This document shows positions 1 through 8,674 of a stretch of DNA of 64,000 nt, piece by piece; the first letter of the stretch is position 1, and every line of letters starts with the position of its first letter. The translations under genes and the position numbers were made by a program. Source of the stretch: Oscillospiraceae bacterium. GTDB taxonomy: Bacteria > Bacillota > Clostridia > Oscillospirales > Oscillospiraceae. The notes below the pieces were generated by a model, which saw only the letters and a program-made list of their open reading frames with translations, was not told the DNA's origin and did no database searches. The stretch lies in the NCBI GenBank assembly GCA_017624915.1, contig JAGAMC010000049.1, positions 1-64,000 of the forward strand, given 5' to 3'.

Positions 1-2
1 CT

Positions 3-65
3 ACCGAAAAAGAACTCATTGCGGCAATGCAAGAAATGCGAGAAACACCGCTTAAATCCGCTTGA
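3..65 (+). CDS. C-terminal end of an unidentified protein (5' truncated by window)
   Basis: The third forward frame is open from the window edge and ends at TGA 63-65. The last 20 residues (ending ETPLKSA) are hydrophilic with a plausible amphipathic helix. The other two forward frames give less protein-like compositions, and a hairpin follows directly. Too little is visible to assign a family. Confidence 0.4.
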   Translation, partial: TEKELIAAMQEMRETPLKSA

Positions 66-75
66 ACAAAGGAAA

Positions 76-103
76 ACGGTGCAGCCCTCACGGGCTACAC
101 CGT
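76..103 (+). terminator. hairpin downstream of the truncated first gene
   Basis: A 12-position stem (ACGGTGCAGCCC / GGGCTACACCGT, one C-A mismatch) closes a 4-nt loop. No T-run follows, so it may be a weak terminator or just an RNA 3'-end structure. The rest of 104-231 shows no further gene. Confidence 0.4.
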
Positions 104-231
104 ATCCTACATAAGACTGTCCTTTAGAGTACGACTCTAACGGCGCTCTTTTTTTCTGTAATGCTTTCTTTTTTTGCAAGGCTGTGGTATATTTTATTGG
201 ATAAGGAAACAATGCCGAAAGGGGGATATCC

Positions 232-1617
232 ATGAGTCTGACTGCCGTGTGCGCCGTGGCGCACCACAGCCCCGCCCACCGGGCGGGCGTTCGGGTGGGG
301 GAGACCCTGACCCATGTGAACGCAAAGCCCATCGTGGATGTCCTGGACTATAAGTTTTATACCTATGACCCCCGGCTGGAACTGACGCTGAAGGATGCAC
401 AGGGCAATGTGCGTACCGTCCGGGTGCGCAAGGGAGAAGGGGAGGACCTGGGGCTGGAATTCGAAACCTACCTCATGGACCGGGCTCGATCCTGCGCCAA
501 CAACTGTATCTTCTGCTTTGTGGACCAGCTGCCTCCCGGAATGCGCAAGACCCTGTATTTCAAGGATGACGATGCGCGGCTTTCTTTCCTCATGGGTAAC
601 TATATCACCCTGACCAACCTGTCCGACCGGGAAGTACAGCGCATTATTGATCTGCGGGTGTCTCCCATCAACATCTCCGTGCATACCACGGACCGGGAGC
701 TGCGGGCCATGATGCTGGGCAATCAAAATGCAGGCCGGGGCATTGATGTTATGCAGCGGCTTGCCGCGGCCAATATCACCATGAACTGTCAGATCGTGTC
801 CTGTCCCGGCATCAACGACGGGCCGGCACTGGAAAAAACAATGACCGACCTTGCGGCCATGTACCCTGCGGTAAACAGTGTGTCTGTAGTCCCGGTTGGT
901 GTTACCCGTTACCGGGAGGGTCTTTATCCCCTTGAGCCCTATACGGCTCAGCAGGCGGCCGCTGTGGTGGATCAGGTAGAGGCATTTGCAGCCAAGCATA
1001 AGCAGCAGCACGGCACGAGCCTGATCTGGTGCTCGGACGAGTTCTATCTCATCGCCGGCCGGGAACTGCCGGAAGAGGAATATTTTGAGGAATTTACCCA
1101 GCTGGACAACGGCGTGGGTATGCTGCGCCTGCTGCTGAGCGAAGTGCGCCGCGCGCTGGAACTGCTGGAGGAAGAAGAGATGGTGGGCGCTGTGCCCTTC
1201 TCCATCGCCACCGGCATGTCGGCGGCTCCCTTTATGCAGCAGGTGGTGGATATGGCCCGGGAAAAGTATCCTGACCTCAAGGGACGGGTCCATGCCATTG
1301 AGAACCGCTTTTTCGGCCAGACCATCGTGGTGGCCGGCCTTGTGACCGGCGGGGACCTGATCGACCAGATGCAGGGCAAAGAACTGGGACAGCGCCTTCT
1401 CATCCCGGCCAGCATGCTGCGCAGTGGCGAGCGGGTGTTTCTGGACGATGTGACACTGGACGATGTGGAGCGGGAGCTGGGTGTCCCCGTCATTCCCGTG
1501 GCACAGGACGGTTATGAGCTGTGCGACGCCATCTTCGGCCTGCACAACGGCCAGCCTGCGGTGTCCCAAGCGGTGCCGGAGGATGAATACTACCGCTATA
1601 ATCCAGGTTTGCGATAA
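232..1617 (+). CDS. DUF512 family protein (PDZ-like N-terminus, radical-SAM-like cysteine motif)
   Basis: 461 aa, about the usual length for the DUF512 family, a conserved but uncharacterised Clostridia/cyanobacteria group. Residues 1-75 look like a PDZ-type domain (HSPAHRAGVRVGE). A CX3CX2C motif at C88, C92 and C95 (CANNCIFC) resembles a radical SAM [4Fe-4S] site and is followed by the family hallmark FVDQLP. The remainder is the DUF512 domain. The ATG has a strong Shine-Dalgarno (GGGGG) 7 nt upstream. It is first in a co-directional run with der, plsY and gpsA. The reaction catalysed is not known; an Fe-S oxidoreductase role is inferred only from the cysteine pattern. Confidence 0.85.
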   Translation: MSLTAVCAVAHHSPAHRAGVRVGETLTHVNAKPIVDVLDYKFYTYDPRLELTLKDAQGNVRTVRVRKGEGEDLGLEFETYLMDRARSCANNCIFCFVDQLPPGMRKTLYFKDDDARLSFLMGNYITLTNLSDREVQRIIDLRVSPINISVHTTDRELRAMMLGNQNAGRGIDVMQRLAAANITMNCQIVSCPGINDGPALEKTMTDLAAMYPAVNSVSVVPVGVTRYREGLYPLEPYTAQQAAAVVDQVEAFAAKHKQQHGTSLIWCSDEFYLIAGRELPEEEYFEEFTQLDNGVGMLRLLLSEVRRALELLEEEEMVGAVPFSIATGMSAAPFMQQVVDMAREKYPDLKGRVHAIENRFFGQTIVVAGLVTGGDLIDQMQGKELGQRLLIPASMLRSGERVFLDDVTLDDVERELGVPVIPVAQDGYELCDAIFGLHNGQPAVSQAVPEDEYYRYNPGLR

Positions 1618-1623
1618 ACGATA

Positions 1624-1672
1624 CCCCCTCAGTCAGCCTACGGCTGACAGCTCCCCTGTCAAGGGGGAGCCT
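1624..1672. repeat. REP-like double-hairpin intergenic repeat
   Basis: Between DUF512 and der lie two consecutive perfect hairpins: GTCAGCC/GGCTGAC (1632-1648) and GCTCCCC/GGGGAGC (1650-1670), ending in GGGGGAGCC. From memory, this resembles a short dispersed GC-rich repeat common in gut Oscillospiraceae genomes. I saw only this copy in the window. Confidence 0.5.
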
Positions 1673-1694
1673 GAATAGGTAGGAGTGATTTGAT

Positions 1695-3020
1695 ATGAAG
1701 CCTTTGGTTGCCATCGTGGGCCGGCCCAATGTGGGCAAGTCCATGCTGTTCAACAAGCTGTGCGGCCAGCGCCTGTCCATTGTGGAGGACACTCCCGGCG
1801 TCACCCGTGACCGGCTCTATGCCGAGTGCGAGTGGGGCGGACGCACCTTTGACATTGTGGACACCGGCGGTATCGAGCCGGGTACCGACAGCGAGATCCT
1901 TGCCTTCATGCGCCGTCAGGCGGAGATCGCCATTGACAACGCCAACGTGGTGGTGTTCGTGTGTGACATCAAAACAGGCATGACCGCCTCCGATCAGGAG
2001 GTGGCCGGGATGCTCCTGCGGGCCAACAAGCCCGTGGTGTTGGCGGTGAATAAAATGGACAGCGTAGGCCGGGAAAATCCCGACATCTACGAGTTCTACA
2101 ATCTGGGTCTGGGCGACCCCATCGCCGTCTCCGCCGTCCACGGTCACGGCACAGGCGACCTGCTGGACGAGTGTTTGAAGTATTTCCCCCCCGAGGAAGA
2201 GGAGGAGGAAGAGGACGATACCATCAAGGTGGCCGTCATCGGCAAGCCCAACGTGGGCAAGTCTTCTCTGGTCAACCGCATTCTGGGTCAGGAGCGGGTC
2301 ATCGTGTCCAACGTGGCGGGCACTACCCGGGACGCTATTGACAGTTATTTTGAGAATAAGCAGGGCAAGTACGTGTTCATCGACACTGCGGGAATGCGCA
2401 AAAAGTCCAAGGTGGACGACCGCATCGAGAAGTTCTCCGTCCTGCGCTCCACCATGGCCATCGAGCGCAGCGATGTGTGCCTCGTTATGATCGACGCCAA
2501 CGAGGGGGTCACCGAGCAGGACACCAAGGTAGCCGGTCTTGCCCACGAGGCGGGCAAAGCCTGCATCATCGTGGTCAACAAGTGGGACGCCATCGAAAAG
2601 GACGGCAAGACCATGGACCATATGCGTCAGGACATCCGCCGGGACCTGAGCTATATGACCTATGCGCCCATCGTGTTTATCTCCGCCCTGACGGGCCAGC
2701 GGGTGGACCGGCTGTTCGAGCTGATCAACTACGTCAATGACCAGTCTGCCATGCGTATTACTACGGGTATGCTCAACACCCTGCTGGCCGATGCCACCGC
2801 CCGGGTCCAGCCCCCCACGGACAAGGGCCGCCGGCTGAAAATCTACTATATGACTCAGGTGGGCATCAAACCGCCCCACTTCGTCTGCTTCTGCAACGAT
2901 GCCCGTCTGTTCCATTTCTCCTACCAGCGGTATCTGGAAAATCAGATCCGTGCCACCTTCGGTCTGGAGGGTACTCCTGTCCGCCTGACCGTCCGAGAAA
3001 AGAGCGATAAGGAGGGCTGA
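1695..3020 (+). CDS. der: ribosome-assembly GTPase Der (EngA)
   Basis: 441 aa, typical for Der. It has two tandem Era-like GTPase domains: the first with P-loop GRPNVGKS near residue 9, DTGG switch II and NKMD; the second with GKPNVGKS near residue 183, DTAG and NKWD. A C-terminal KH-like domain covers roughly residues 350-441, and an acidic Glu-rich linker (about 160-175) separates the G domains. Der acts in 50S subunit maturation in the cytoplasm. RBS AGGAG lies upstream of the ATG. plsY follows after 2 nt, so the genes are probably co-transcribed. Confidence 0.97.
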   Translation: MKPLVAIVGRPNVGKSMLFNKLCGQRLSIVEDTPGVTRDRLYAECEWGGRTFDIVDTGGIEPGTDSEILAFMRRQAEIAIDNANVVVFVCDIKTGMTASDQEVAGMLLRANKPVVLAVNKMDSVGRENPDIYEFYNLGLGDPIAVSAVHGHGTGDLLDECLKYFPPEEEEEEEDDTIKVAVIGKPNVGKSSLVNRILGQERVIVSNVAGTTRDAIDSYFENKQGKYVFIDTAGMRKKSKVDDRIEKFSVLRSTMAIERSDVCLVMIDANEGVTEQDTKVAGLAHEAGKACIIVVNKWDAIEKDGKTMDHMRQDIRRDLSYMTYAPIVFISALTGQRVDRLFELINYVNDQSAMRITTGMLNTLLADATARVQPPTDKGRRLKIYYMTQVGIKPPHFVCFCNDARLFHFSYQRYLENQIRATFGLEGTPVRLTVREKSDKEG

Positions 3021-3022
3021 GC

Positions 3023-3691
3023 GTGGAACCTTGGTTTCTTTTGATTTTTCTGGTCTTTGGCGGCACCGCGTTGGCGGCCTATTTTCTGGGCTGCTTCAAC
3101 GGTGCGGTCATCGTGTCCAAGTACATCCTGCGTGACGATGTGCGCGGCCACGGCAGCGGCAACGCGGGTCTGACCAACTTCCATCGCACCTTTGGCGGCG
3201 GGCTGACCTTTGTGGTCATCCTGTGTGACGTGCTCAAGGCGGTGGTGGCCCTTTGGATCGGTGTGAAGGTGTTTTGGCTGATTGGCCCGCAATCGGTCAT
3301 CTTCGGGGAGTGGATGGACAGTGCGGTGTTCGCCAAGTACTGGGCCGGCCTATTCTGCCTGCTGGGCCATATGTTCCCCTGTATGTTCCGCTTCAAGGGC
3401 GGCAAGGGCATCCTGTCCGGCGGCACCATCGCCCTGATGATCGACTGGCGTGTGGCGCTGGTGGTCTGGGGTGGATTCCTCGTTCTGGTCATCCTGACCC
3501 GCTATGTATCCCTTGGCTCTGTATGGGCGGGAGCATCCTTCCCCTTTGTTAGCTGGTTTGTCTTCGGTAAAATGGTCATATTCGTGCTGGCTCTGATCAC
3601 CGGCGGTCTGGTGGTCTGGCAGCATCGGGGCAACATCAAGCGGCTGCTGTCCGGCACGGAGAGCAAGTTCAGCCTGCATAAGAAAAAATAA
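3023..3691 (+). CDS. plsY: acyl-phosphate:glycerol-3-phosphate acyltransferase PlsY
   Basis: 222 aa integral membrane protein that makes lysophosphatidic acid from acyl-phosphate and glycerol-3-phosphate. PlsY motifs are present: GSGNAGLTN near residues 46-54, a GHMFP segment and FKGGKG near residue 120. Several hydrophobic segments fit the family topology. It starts with GTG, preceded by GGAGGG inside the der 3' end. gpsA, which makes its substrate, is the next gene, 13 nt downstream. There is an unusual hydrophilic stretch around residues 85-105 (IFGEWMDS), otherwise a normal family member. Confidence 0.95.
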   Translation: MEPWFLLIFLVFGGTALAAYFLGCFNGAVIVSKYILRDDVRGHGSGNAGLTNFHRTFGGGLTFVVILCDVLKAVVALWIGVKVFWLIGPQSVIFGEWMDSAVFAKYWAGLFCLLGHMFPCMFRFKGGKGILSGGTIALMIDWRVALVVWGGFLVLVILTRYVSLGSVWAGASFPFVSWFVFGKMVIFVLALITGGLVVWQHRGNIKRLLSGTESKFSLHKKK

Positions 3692-3704
3692 GGAGGAGCA
3701 CAAC

Positions 3705-4697
3705 ATGAAAGTAACGGTACTGGGCAGCGGAGCATGGGGCACAGCCCTTGCTATGGTGCTGCTGGAAAACGGAAACGATGTGACCCTCTGGTCCTTTCTG
3801 GAGGAGGAGAAGGCCGTTCTGGAGCAGACCGGGGAAAACCCCATGCTTAAGGGCGTGCCTCTGCCCAGGGAGCTGAAGCTGACCACCGACATGAACGCGG
3901 TCAAGGGCTGCGGTGCCGTGGTCATCGCAACCCCCTCCTTTGCGGTGCGGTCCACCGCCGCCAAGCTGCGTGAAATTGCCGACCCCGGCACGGTGCTCAT
4001 CTCCGTGTCCAAGGGTATCGAGAAAGATACCTCTCTGCGGCTGAGCGAGGCTATTGAGCAGGAGGTGGGGGACAAGTGCCCCGTGGTGGTTCTGTCCGGT
4101 CCCTCCCACGCCGAGGAGGTGGGCAGAAGCATCCCCACCGCCGTAGTGGCCGCCGCCGACGATATTAGGCATGCTCAGCTGGTGCAGGACCTGTTTATGA
4201 ACAGCCGCTTCCGTGTCTATACCAGCACAGACCGGGTGGGTACTGAGATCTGTGCCGCGCTGAAGAATGTCATTGCCCTGTGCGCCGGCTGCTGCGACGG
4301 CATGGGCTACGGAGACAACACAAAGGCCATGCTCATGACCCGCGGTCTGGCGGAGATCGCCCGTTTGGGTGTGGCCCTGGGCGGCAAGCAGGAAAGCTTT
4401 ACAGGTCTTGCCGGTGTAGGTGATCTCATCGTCACCTGTTGTTCCATGCACTCCCGCAACCGCCGGTGCGGTATTCTGATCGGTCAGGGAAAGCCCGTGG
4501 ATGAGGCGGTGAAAGAAATCGGCGCCGTGGTGGAAGGTTACTATGCCGCAGCCAACGCCCGTGCGTTGGCACGGAAGGCAGGTGTGGAGATGCCCATTGC
4601 TCAGGCGGCTTATGAGGTGCTGTATGAGGGCCGGGACGTACACAGTGTGGTGACCGACCTGATGTCCCGCTCGAAAAGGCCGGAGCACGAACTGTAA
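3705..4697 (+). CDS. gpsA: NAD(P)H-dependent glycerol-3-phosphate dehydrogenase
   Basis: 330 aa, standard length. N-terminal Rossmann fold with GSGAWGTALA (residues 7-16); catalytic region LKNVIALCAG around 182-192; C-terminal helical domain with GLAGVGDLIVTC and the NxRRCG-type segment. It reduces dihydroxyacetone phosphate to sn-glycerol-3-phosphate for phospholipid synthesis. Strong RBS AAGGAGG upstream. Last gene of the first run, followed by a strong terminator. Confidence 0.97.
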   Translation: MKVTVLGSGAWGTALAMVLLENGNDVTLWSFLEEEKAVLEQTGENPMLKGVPLPRELKLTTDMNAVKGCGAVVIATPSFAVRSTAAKLREIADPGTVLISVSKGIEKDTSLRLSEAIEQEVGDKCPVVVLSGPSHAEEVGRSIPTAVVAAADDIRHAQLVQDLFMNSRFRVYTSTDRVGTEICAALKNVIALCAGCCDGMGYGDNTKAMLMTRGLAEIARLGVALGGKQESFTGLAGVGDLIVTCCSMHSRNRRCGILIGQGKPVDEAVKEIGAVVEGYYAAANARALARKAGVEMPIAQAAYEVLYEGRDVHSVVTDLMSRSKRPEHEL

Positions 4698-4713
4698 TTT
4701 TATATGAAGTTTA

Positions 4714-4745
4714 AAAGGGTGCAGCTGCGAGCTGCACCCTTTTTG
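4714..4745 (+). terminator. intrinsic terminator after gpsA
   Basis: Perfect stem AAAGGGTGCAGCT / AGCTGCACCCTTT with a 3-nt loop, followed by a T-run (TTTTTG). It ends the DUF512-der-plsY-gpsA unit. Confidence 0.9.
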
Positions 4746-4835
4746 TACGCATGTGATGTGCCTGTGCGCAGAAGGAAAAAGGCGGTAAAAGGCGTGTATT
4801 TCGACTGAGTTTTGCAGAATTTTGTCCGATTTTCC

Positions 4836-4864
4836 TTGAAAAATCAAAAGGGTTGGTTTATAAT
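4836..4864 (+). promoter_or_regulatory. sigma-A promoter of the polysaccharide operon
   Basis: TTGAAA (4836-4841), 17 bp, TATAAT (4859-4864). The transcript would start near 4871. That leaves about 68 nt of leader to the ATG at 4939 but only 8 nt to the upstream ATG at 4879, which argues for the later start. Confidence 0.85.
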
Positions 4865-4938
4865 CAAAATGTTATGGTATGCGCAAAGAAACTGGGAAAT
4901 TTTCTTCGTCAGTGAAGAGAGAGGCATGGTGGAATACG

Positions 4939-5721
4939 ATGATAAATGAGGACAAGGATACCATTGAGATCGATCTTTTCAAATTGTTGATGGCATATTT
5001 GAGCAAATGGTGGCTGATCGCCCTTTGCGTGCTGGCTGGGACTATACTTGCCGGATATTTTTCGATCAATCACATTACGCCCATGTATCGGGCCAACGTG
5101 ACGATCTACGTCAACAATGTGAGAAATGGCGAACAGGTGAACTATATCACCAGCAGCAATCTGGAAACCGCCCAGCGTCTGGTCAATACATACATCAAGA
5201 TCATTCGAAGCGACACTGTGCTGGAAAAGGTGGCAAAGGCCACCGGGCTGGATATTTCTGTCGGCGAGATCCGGGCGGCCATGCACGCGTCTCAGGACGG
5301 CGACACTGAATTGCTGAAATTGGCGGTCACGCATGCCGACCCGGTCGTAGCAACGAGGATCGCCAACACCATTGCACAGGTGGCACCGGCCGAGATCGAA
5401 AGCTTTGTGGAGGGAAGCTCCACAAAGGTCATTGACTATGCCAAAGTGCCCGGAGCCCCTGCTTCTCCCAATATCCGGAAAAACTGCATGATGGGCGCTG
5501 TGTGCGGTTGTCTGCTGGCGCTGCTTCTGCTGACGGTTATGTTTCTTGCGGATGTGCGGATCAAAGATGAGGATGATCTTGTTATGCTTTTTGGCGTTCC
5601 GGTACTTGGCCAGATCCCTGACTTTGACTCTGTGAAAGCAAAGCATCGGGCCGGATACGGATATGAAAGCGTTGTTGAAATGAGCGAACATACAGGTAAA
5701 GAGAAGGAGGAGGAGGAATGA
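4939..5721 (+). CDS. Wzz-family chain-length / BY-kinase activator protein (YveK/CapA-like)
   Basis: 260 aa from this ATG; an in-frame ATG at 4879 would add 20 residues but sits almost on the transcription start. IEIDLFKLL precedes a first transmembrane helix (about residues 20-40), then an extracytoplasmic Wzz domain, and a second helix near 185-205. A short cytoplasmic tail follows. This is the layout of Firmicutes YveK/CapA modulators, which set polysaccharide chain length and stimulate the adjacent tyrosine kinase. The stop overlaps the next start (ATGA), indicating translational coupling. Confidence 0.9.
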   Translation: MINEDKDTIEIDLFKLLMAYLSKWWLIALCVLAGTILAGYFSINHITPMYRANVTIYVNNVRNGEQVNYITSSNLETAQRLVNTYIKIIRSDTVLEKVAKATGLDISVGEIRAAMHASQDGDTELLKLAVTHADPVVATRIANTIAQVAPAEIESFVEGSSTKVIDYAKVPGAPASPNIRKNCMMGAVCGCLLALLLLTVMFLADVRIKDEDDLVMLFGVPVLGQIPDFDSVKAKHRAGYGYESVVEMSEHTGKEKEEEE

Positions 5722-6554
5722 GCATCTTCGGAAAAAAGGGGAAGAGAACTCAGAAGGGGCGCTCCATTCAGACCGAGCGCAAGCACCTGCTTTCTCCCAA
5801 GAGTGACTTTTTTATCCGTGAAGCGTACAAGACCCTGCGTACCAACGTTTCTTTTGCCTTGCCCGATGAGGAGGGGTGCAAGGTGATTGTTGTGACATCC
5901 TCCATGCAGGGAGAGGGAAAGAGTATCACGGCGCTCAACATGGCTATTTCCCATGCCATGGCAGATCGGAAGGTGCTGCTCATCGACTGTGATCTGCGCC
6001 GTCCGAAGCTGGCCCGGCTGCTGCAGATGGGCTCCAAGGTGGGGCTGAGCAACTTGATCGTCAACCCCAGACTGCTGGATGAGGCCATTAAGCATACTCG
6101 GCTTTCCGGGTTGGATGTCATCCTTTCGGGCAATGTGCCTCCCAATCCCTCCGAACTGCTTGGTTCCGGCAGAATGGATGCGCTGTTGGAACAGCTGAAG
6201 GAACACTATGACTATATTTTCCTGGATTCGCCTCCTGTGAATATGGTGACGGATGCGGTGGTGCTGGCGCCGAAAAGCGATGGCGTGATCTTCCTGGTCC
6301 GCGCCGGCCGTTCCGAGCGGGGCGCTGTGGTCCATGCTGTGGAGCAGCTGGAGTATGCCAAGGCGAAGATCCTGGGTTTTGTGCTCAATGGCGTGGATGT
6401 GCAAAGAGCGCGTTACGGCTATAGGAAAGGGCACTACCGGCGGTATTTCCGCTATGGGAAATATCAGTACGCGCGTGGATATCGCTATGGTTACAGCAGC
6501 ACGATGCCCTCTCCCTATGTAGCGGACATTCTTCAGGACGAGGATGCCACATGA
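5718..6554 (+). CDS. CpsD/CapB-family bacterial tyrosine kinase with Tyr-rich tail
   Basis: 278 aa. BY-kinase signatures: Walker A SSMQGEGKS (about residues 71-79), Walker A' LLIDCDLRRPK (about 97-107) and Walker B FLDSPPV (about 171-177). The C-terminal about 40 residues hold 11 tyrosines interspersed with Arg/Lys (for example YRRYFRYGKYQYARGYRYGY), the expected autophosphorylation cluster. Such kinases work with the membrane partner encoded just upstream to control polysaccharide export. Overlaps both neighbours by 4 nt. Confidence 0.95.
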   Translation: MSIFGKKGKRTQKGRSIQTERKHLLSPKSDFFIREAYKTLRTNVSFALPDEEGCKVIVVTSSMQGEGKSITALNMAISHAMADRKVLLIDCDLRRPKLARLLQMGSKVGLSNLIVNPRLLDEAIKHTRLSGLDVILSGNVPPNPSELLGSGRMDALLEQLKEHYDYIFLDSPPVNMVTDAVVLAPKSDGVIFLVRAGRSERGAVVHAVEQLEYAKAKILGFVLNGVDVQRARYGYRKGHYRRYFRYGKYQYARGYRYGYSSTMPSPYVADILQDEDAT

Positions 6555-7267
6555 CGGATCTTCATACCCATATCCTGCCCGGAATGGATGATGGTGCGCG
6601 TGATGTAACGCAAAGCGTCGCTATGCTGCGCATGGAACGGGAACAGGGCCTGAAAGCCGTGGTGCTGACTCCGCATTTTTACAGCGATCGGGAATCAATT
6701 GAACATTTTCTTTTGCGGCGCAAGCGGTCGTTTTCTGAACTGACTTGTCGTTTGGAGCAGCTTCCCGGAGAGGAATACAAAACACTCCCGGCGCTTTATT
6801 TGGGGGCGGAGGTGGCCTGGAGGTCCGAACTGCTGGAAAAAGAAGAACTTCCTCTGCTGTGCATTGGGCAGACCAAAAATATGCTGGTGGAGCTTCCCTT
6901 CACCCCGTGGACGGATGGAACGATCAAGCAGCTCTACGAGCTGATCGTCTGCTTTGGGATCACACCGGTCATCGCGCATTTAGAGCGATATCTGGACAGG
7001 CAGGATCCAAAAATTATCAGAAAGCTTCTGGAGCTGGATGTCCCGATCCAAATCAGCTGCGCGGCATTTGAGGGCTTTTTTGTGCGAAGAAAAGTGATGA
7101 AGCTGCTGCGGGAGGGTTATACCTGTTTGGCAGCTTCAGACTGTCATGACTGTACCTGCCGCCCGCCCGATATGGACATGGCGCTGAAGGTCATTCGCCG
7201 CAAATTGTCTGAGAACAAAGTGAGCGAACTTGTGTGTTGTGCCGATGAACTGGCAAGGGGAAATTGA
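6551..7267 (+). CDS. PHP-family tyrosine-protein phosphatase (YwqE/CpsB-like)
   Basis: 238 aa, normal for the family. Metal-binding motifs of the PHP fold are visible: DLHTHILPGMDDG (residues 2-15), TPHFY (about 40) and SDCHD near residue 197. The family dephosphorylates BY-kinases, so this is the likely off-switch for the kinase encoded immediately upstream (4-nt ATGA overlap). Confidence 0.93.
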   Translation: MTDLHTHILPGMDDGARDVTQSVAMLRMEREQGLKAVVLTPHFYSDRESIEHFLLRRKRSFSELTCRLEQLPGEEYKTLPALYLGAEVAWRSELLEKEELPLLCIGQTKNMLVELPFTPWTDGTIKQLYELIVCFGITPVIAHLERYLDRQDPKIIRKLLELDVPIQISCAAFEGFFVRRKVMKLLREGYTCLAASDCHDCTCRPPDMDMALKVIRRKLSENKVSELVCCADELARGN

Positions 7268-7296
7268 GCCGTATAACAAAGAAAAAGGGTGAGGAA

Positions 7297-8346
7297 ATGT
7301 CTGTATTTGAGAACAAAACACTTTTGATCACCGGTGGTACCGGTTCTTTCGGCAATGCCGTACTCAACCGTTTTCTGGACACGGATATCGGTCAGATCCG
7401 CATTTTTTCCCGCGATGAGAAAAAGCAGGACGATATGCGCCACGAGTTTCAGGCAAAAATGCCTGAAGTGGCGGACAAGATCAAGTTCTTCATTGGCAAC
7501 GTGCGGGATCTGGCCTCTGTAAAAAACGCCATGCATGGGGTGGATTATATCTTTCATGCTGCCGCGCTCAAACAGGTGCCTTCCTGTGAGTTTTTCCCTC
7601 TTGAGGCGGTCAAGACCAACGTGATCGGCACGGACAATGTCCTGACTGCGGCAATCGAAGCGGGGGTATCTGCTGTGATCTGTCTGTCTACGGACAAGGC
7701 GGCCTATCCCGTCAACGCTATGGGCACGTCCAAGGCCATGATGGAAAAGGTCATTGTTGCCAAGAGCCGCACGGTCAGCGCCGAGCGCACGAAGATCTGC
7801 TGCACCAGATACGGCAATGTTATGTGTTCCCGCGGCTCCGTTATCCCGCTGTGGATCGAGCAGATCAAAGCGGGCAACCCCATCACCATTACCGAGCCGA
7901 CCATGACACGCTTTATCATGTCCCTGGACGAGGCGGTCGACCTGGTGCTTTTTGCCTTTGAACATGGCGTCAGCGGCGATATCCTGGTTCAGAAGGCGCC
8001 TGCCTGCACCATTGAGACATTGGCTAAGGCGGTGACGGGACTGTTTGCCCCCAACCATGAGATCCGAACCATCGGCATCCGCCACGGTGAGAAGATGTAC
8101 GAGACACTGCTCACAAACGAGGAGTGCAGCGGCGCCATTGACCTTGGTAAGTTCTATCGTGTCCCCTGCGATAAGCGGGACTTGAATTACGACAAGTTTT
8201 TTAGTCAGGGAAATGTAGATCGAAATCCCCTGACAGAGTTCAACAGCAACAACACGCAGATTTTGGATGTAAAGCAGGTGCAGGAAAAACTGCTGAGCCT
8301 GCAGTATATCCGGGATGAACTTGCTGCATGGGAGGCCCGCAGATGA
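7297..8346 (+). CDS. capE: UDP-GlcNAc 4,6-dehydratase/5-epimerase (CapE/FnlA-like)
   Basis: 349 aa from ATG 7297, chosen over an upstream TTG because GGGTGAGG lies just before it. N-terminal Rossmann motif TGGTGSFG; STDKA followed by NAMGTSK, where the usual catalytic Tyr of SDRs is replaced by Met as in the FlaA1/CapE inverting dehydratases; RYGNVM and the HGEKMYE segment near the C-terminus. CapE starts UDP-N-acetyl-L-fucosamine synthesis; the CapF and CapG partners follow in the same operon. Ends with ATGA overlapping a broken small gene. Confidence 0.9.
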   Translation: MSVFENKTLLITGGTGSFGNAVLNRFLDTDIGQIRIFSRDEKKQDDMRHEFQAKMPEVADKIKFFIGNVRDLASVKNAMHGVDYIFHAAALKQVPSCEFFPLEAVKTNVIGTDNVLTAAIEAGVSAVICLSTDKAAYPVNAMGTSKAMMEKVIVAKSRTVSAERTKICCTRYGNVMCSRGSVIPLWIEQIKAGNPITITEPTMTRFIMSLDEAVDLVLFAFEHGVSGDILVQKAPACTIETLAKAVTGLFAPNHEIRTIGIRHGEKMYETLLTNEECSGAIDLGKFYRVPCDKRDLNYDKFFSQGNVDRNPLTEFNSNNTQILDVKQVQEKLLSLQYIRDELAAWEARR

Positions 8347-8670
8347 ACGATTTGCAGCAGGGCATCATTTTGCTGCTGCGCAGCGGTCTGACGGGGGAGG
8401 AGCTGCCTTTGCCGAAAACCTTTGAGTTTGCGCAGGTATATGATATTTTGGCGGCACATCGAATACTGGCTGTGTGCTATCTGAGTGCGGCACAGTGAGA
8501 AACAGCTGGCACATACGCACAGGCTGTTTGCTGCTTTTGATGAGGCCGGGATCGATTAGGGGAAAATGGCACAGTATGGGCAGGAGTTCGCCTACATGAG
8601 CCGCCGGCGGGTGGCAGAGTATGAGCGGGCATTGAATTACGTGGGACTGGACTTTAATTTTGAGGAGTGA
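8343..8670 (+). pseudogene. degenerate gene, N-terminus resembling a PF14907-type nucleotidyltransferase
   Basis: A start codon coupled to capE (ATGA) opens a 51-residue frame (8343-8498; MNDLQQGIILLLRSGLTGEE...). It reads like the N-terminus of uncharacterised nucleotidyltransferase-family proteins common in Clostridia surface/RiPP loci, then stops. The following bases encode KQLAHTHRLFAAFDEAGID in another frame, the kind of segment that continues those proteins. A 34-residue frame (8566-8670) ends just before capF. A full protein would be several hundred residues, so I interpret this as a deletion/frameshift remnant. Assignment rests on memory of family sequence style, not a search. Confidence 0.5.
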
Positions 8671-8674
8671 TCGC

